Shown here piece by piece: positions 61,513 to 64,000 of a stretch of 64,000 nucleotides of DNA. This stretch comes from Streptomyces sp. CC208A (lineage in GTDB: Bacteria > Actinomycetota > Actinomycetes > Streptomycetales > Streptomycetaceae), in the NCBI RefSeq assembly GCF_030010625.1, contig NZ_JASCXN010000023.1, positions 1-64,000 on the forward strand, read 5' to 3'. The translations under genes were made by a program, and so were the position numbers. The notes beneath the pieces were generated by a model, which saw only the letters and a list, made by a program, of their open reading frames with translations, did no database searches and was not told the DNA's origin. Positions within the stretch are counted from its first letter, which is position 1. The number at the start of each line of letters is the position of its first letter.

Positions 61513-62334
61513 TCAGAAGCGCTCGGGCAGCATCGCGGACACCCGGGTGTAGACCCCCGGGTTCTCGGCCTGCCCGCAGCCGCTGCCCCACGACACCAGC
61601 CCCACCAGCAGCCCCCGCGCCACCAGCGGCCCGCCACTGTCGCCCTGGCAGGCGTCCCGGCCGCCCCGCGGATCGCCGGCGCAGAGCATCGTCTCCTTGC
61701 GGTACGAGACGCCGCCGAATCCGCCCGGGTACGCCCGCTCGCAGGCCGCGTCCGGGAGGACCTGGACGCGCGCCGAACGGAGCGAGGAGGCGTAGCTCCC
61801 GCGCCCGGTCGTGTCGCCCCAGCCGTACACCTCGGCCGCCGTCCCGGGCCCCTCCACCTCGTCCCCGGGCCGGGCCACCTTGATGACGTAGGACTGCGGC
61901 AGGGGCTCGGCGAGGGTGAGCACGGCGAGGTCGCCCGAATTGGTCGTCGGGTCGTAGGCGGGGTTCACCCAGGTGTCGGTGATCCGCACCTCCTGCCCGC
62001 CCTGCCCGCGCAGCGCTGCCCGGCCCGCGATCACCGAGAAGTCCCGCAGCTGCCAGGGCTCGCCCCCGAGCGCCTCGCGGCTCAGGCAGTGGGCGGCGGT
62101 GAGCACCTTGGCGGGCGCCACGACGACACCCCCGCAGAACTGGCCCGCCCGCATACCCCCGAACCGGTCACGGCTGGACAGCGCCACCACCCAGGGCGCG
62201 TCGGCGATCGCGGTCGGGCTGCCGCCCACCACGACGCCGTCCGCGGCGGCCGGGGCGGCGCCGGCCACCTGCCCCGCCACCGCCGTGACCAGACCCAGGG
62301 CACCCGTCAACAGCCGGGTGAAGGGACCACGCAT
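61513..62334 (-). CDS. Secreted trypsin-like serine protease (S1 family)
   Basis: 273 aa, ATG 62334. A Sec signal peptide (LLTGALGLVTAVAGQVAGAA, cleavage near 28-33) is followed by the mature N-terminus VVVGGSPT. The catalytic triad is H82 (TAAHC), D135 (NSGDLAVL) and S233 (QGDSGGP). An aspartate six residues before the serine (RDACQGDSGG) gives trypsin-like Arg/Lys specificity. Six cysteines can form three disulfides. It lies between the zinc-ribbon gene and hrdB. Confidence 0.93.
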   Translation of the reverse strand: MRGPFTRLLTGALGLVTAVAGQVAGAAPAAADGVVVGGSPTAIADAPWVVALSSRDRFGGMRAGQFCGGVVVAPAKVLTAAHCLSREALGGEPWQLRDFSVIAGRAALRGQGGQEVRITDTWVNPAYDPTTNSGDLAVLTLAEPLPQSYVIKVARPGDEVEGPGTAAEVYGWGDTTGRGSYASSLRSARVQVLPDAACERAYPGGFGGVSYRKETMLCAGDPRGGRDACQGDSGGPLVARGLLVGLVSWGSGCGQAENPGVYTRVSAMLPERF

Positions 62335-62410
62335 GGAGCCTCCTGACTCTCCGCTGATATCCGTTCACCCAGCGTCCGGCACGGACCGGCCTCCTGCACC
62401 CGCGAACGGC

Positions 62411-62449
62411 CGAAGGGCCCGGCCCCCGAACGGGGAACCGGACCCTTCG
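62411..62449. terminator. hrdB terminator hairpin
   Basis: CGAAGGGCCCGG (62411-62422) pairs with CCGGACCCTTCG (62438-62449) with one mismatch, 26 bp after the hrdB stop on the minus strand. Confidence 0.8.
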
Positions 62450-62474
62450 TCCACTGCCTGATACGTCGGACGGA

Positions 62475-64000
<1,526 letters not shown>

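Overview
The window is chromosomal DNA from a Streptomyces or very close relative. It is very GC-rich with strong G/C at third codon positions, GTG and TTG starts are common, and it carries genes typical of the genus: cutRS, sepH, parC/parE, hrdB, a DasR-type operator before ptsH, and a ydaO-type riboswitch before a cell-wall peptidase. There is no transposase, integrase, tRNA, rRNA or CRISPR array. Both ends cut through genes: a glycerophosphotransferase-like gene on the left and hrdB on the right.

Left part (1 to about 13,950) is accessory. It starts with an in-frame heptanucleotide repeat inside a CDP-glycerol-transferase-like gene, converging on a STAND NTPase/TPR gene with an unusual P-loop. 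Next are a SulP anion transporter divergent from a MerR regulator, with an 18-bp palindrome between them. The stretch from 6,050 to 13,380 looks like one Crp/Fnr-controlled neighbourhood. A Crp-family gene (12,670) sits close to three GTGA-N6-TCAC-like boxes. Each box lies 22-23 bp upstream of a TANNNT -10 hexamer and just ahead of a DUF427 gene, a tetraether-synthase-like radical SAM gene overlapping a methyltransferase gene, and a small membrane-protein gene. A CDP-alcohol phosphatidyltransferase gene in the same stretch is broken by a palindromic repeat inserted at its active-site motif.

Middle part (13,950 to about 31,400) holds housekeeping genes: a TrmA-type RNA methyltransferase, an APC permease, two TrkA proteins, DUF3159 and OB-fold genes, kdpE behind a 60-codon relic of kdpD, a lone ABC ATPase, DUF3710, dut, a thioesterase, DUF3093, DUF4193, cutS/cutR, inositol monophosphatase and ferrochelatase.

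Right part (31,400 to 64,000) carries an MFS transporter with an aldonolactone oxidase, sepH, a sulfurtransferase, a polysialyltransferase-like/GT2 pair, thymidine kinase with its 3' end tandemly duplicated, a phosphodiesterase-type gene, a GNAT/acyl-CoA-synthetase fusion, ptsH with a dre site, a GntR regulator, an M23 peptidase under a c-di-AMP riboswitch, an M16 protease pair, parC, a CobW GTPase, DUF485/acetate symporter, parE, a zinc-ribbon protein, a trypsin-like protease and hrdB. Hairpin terminators separate most units, and several genes have a -10 hexamer 6-8 nt before the start codon, as expected for leaderless mRNAs.
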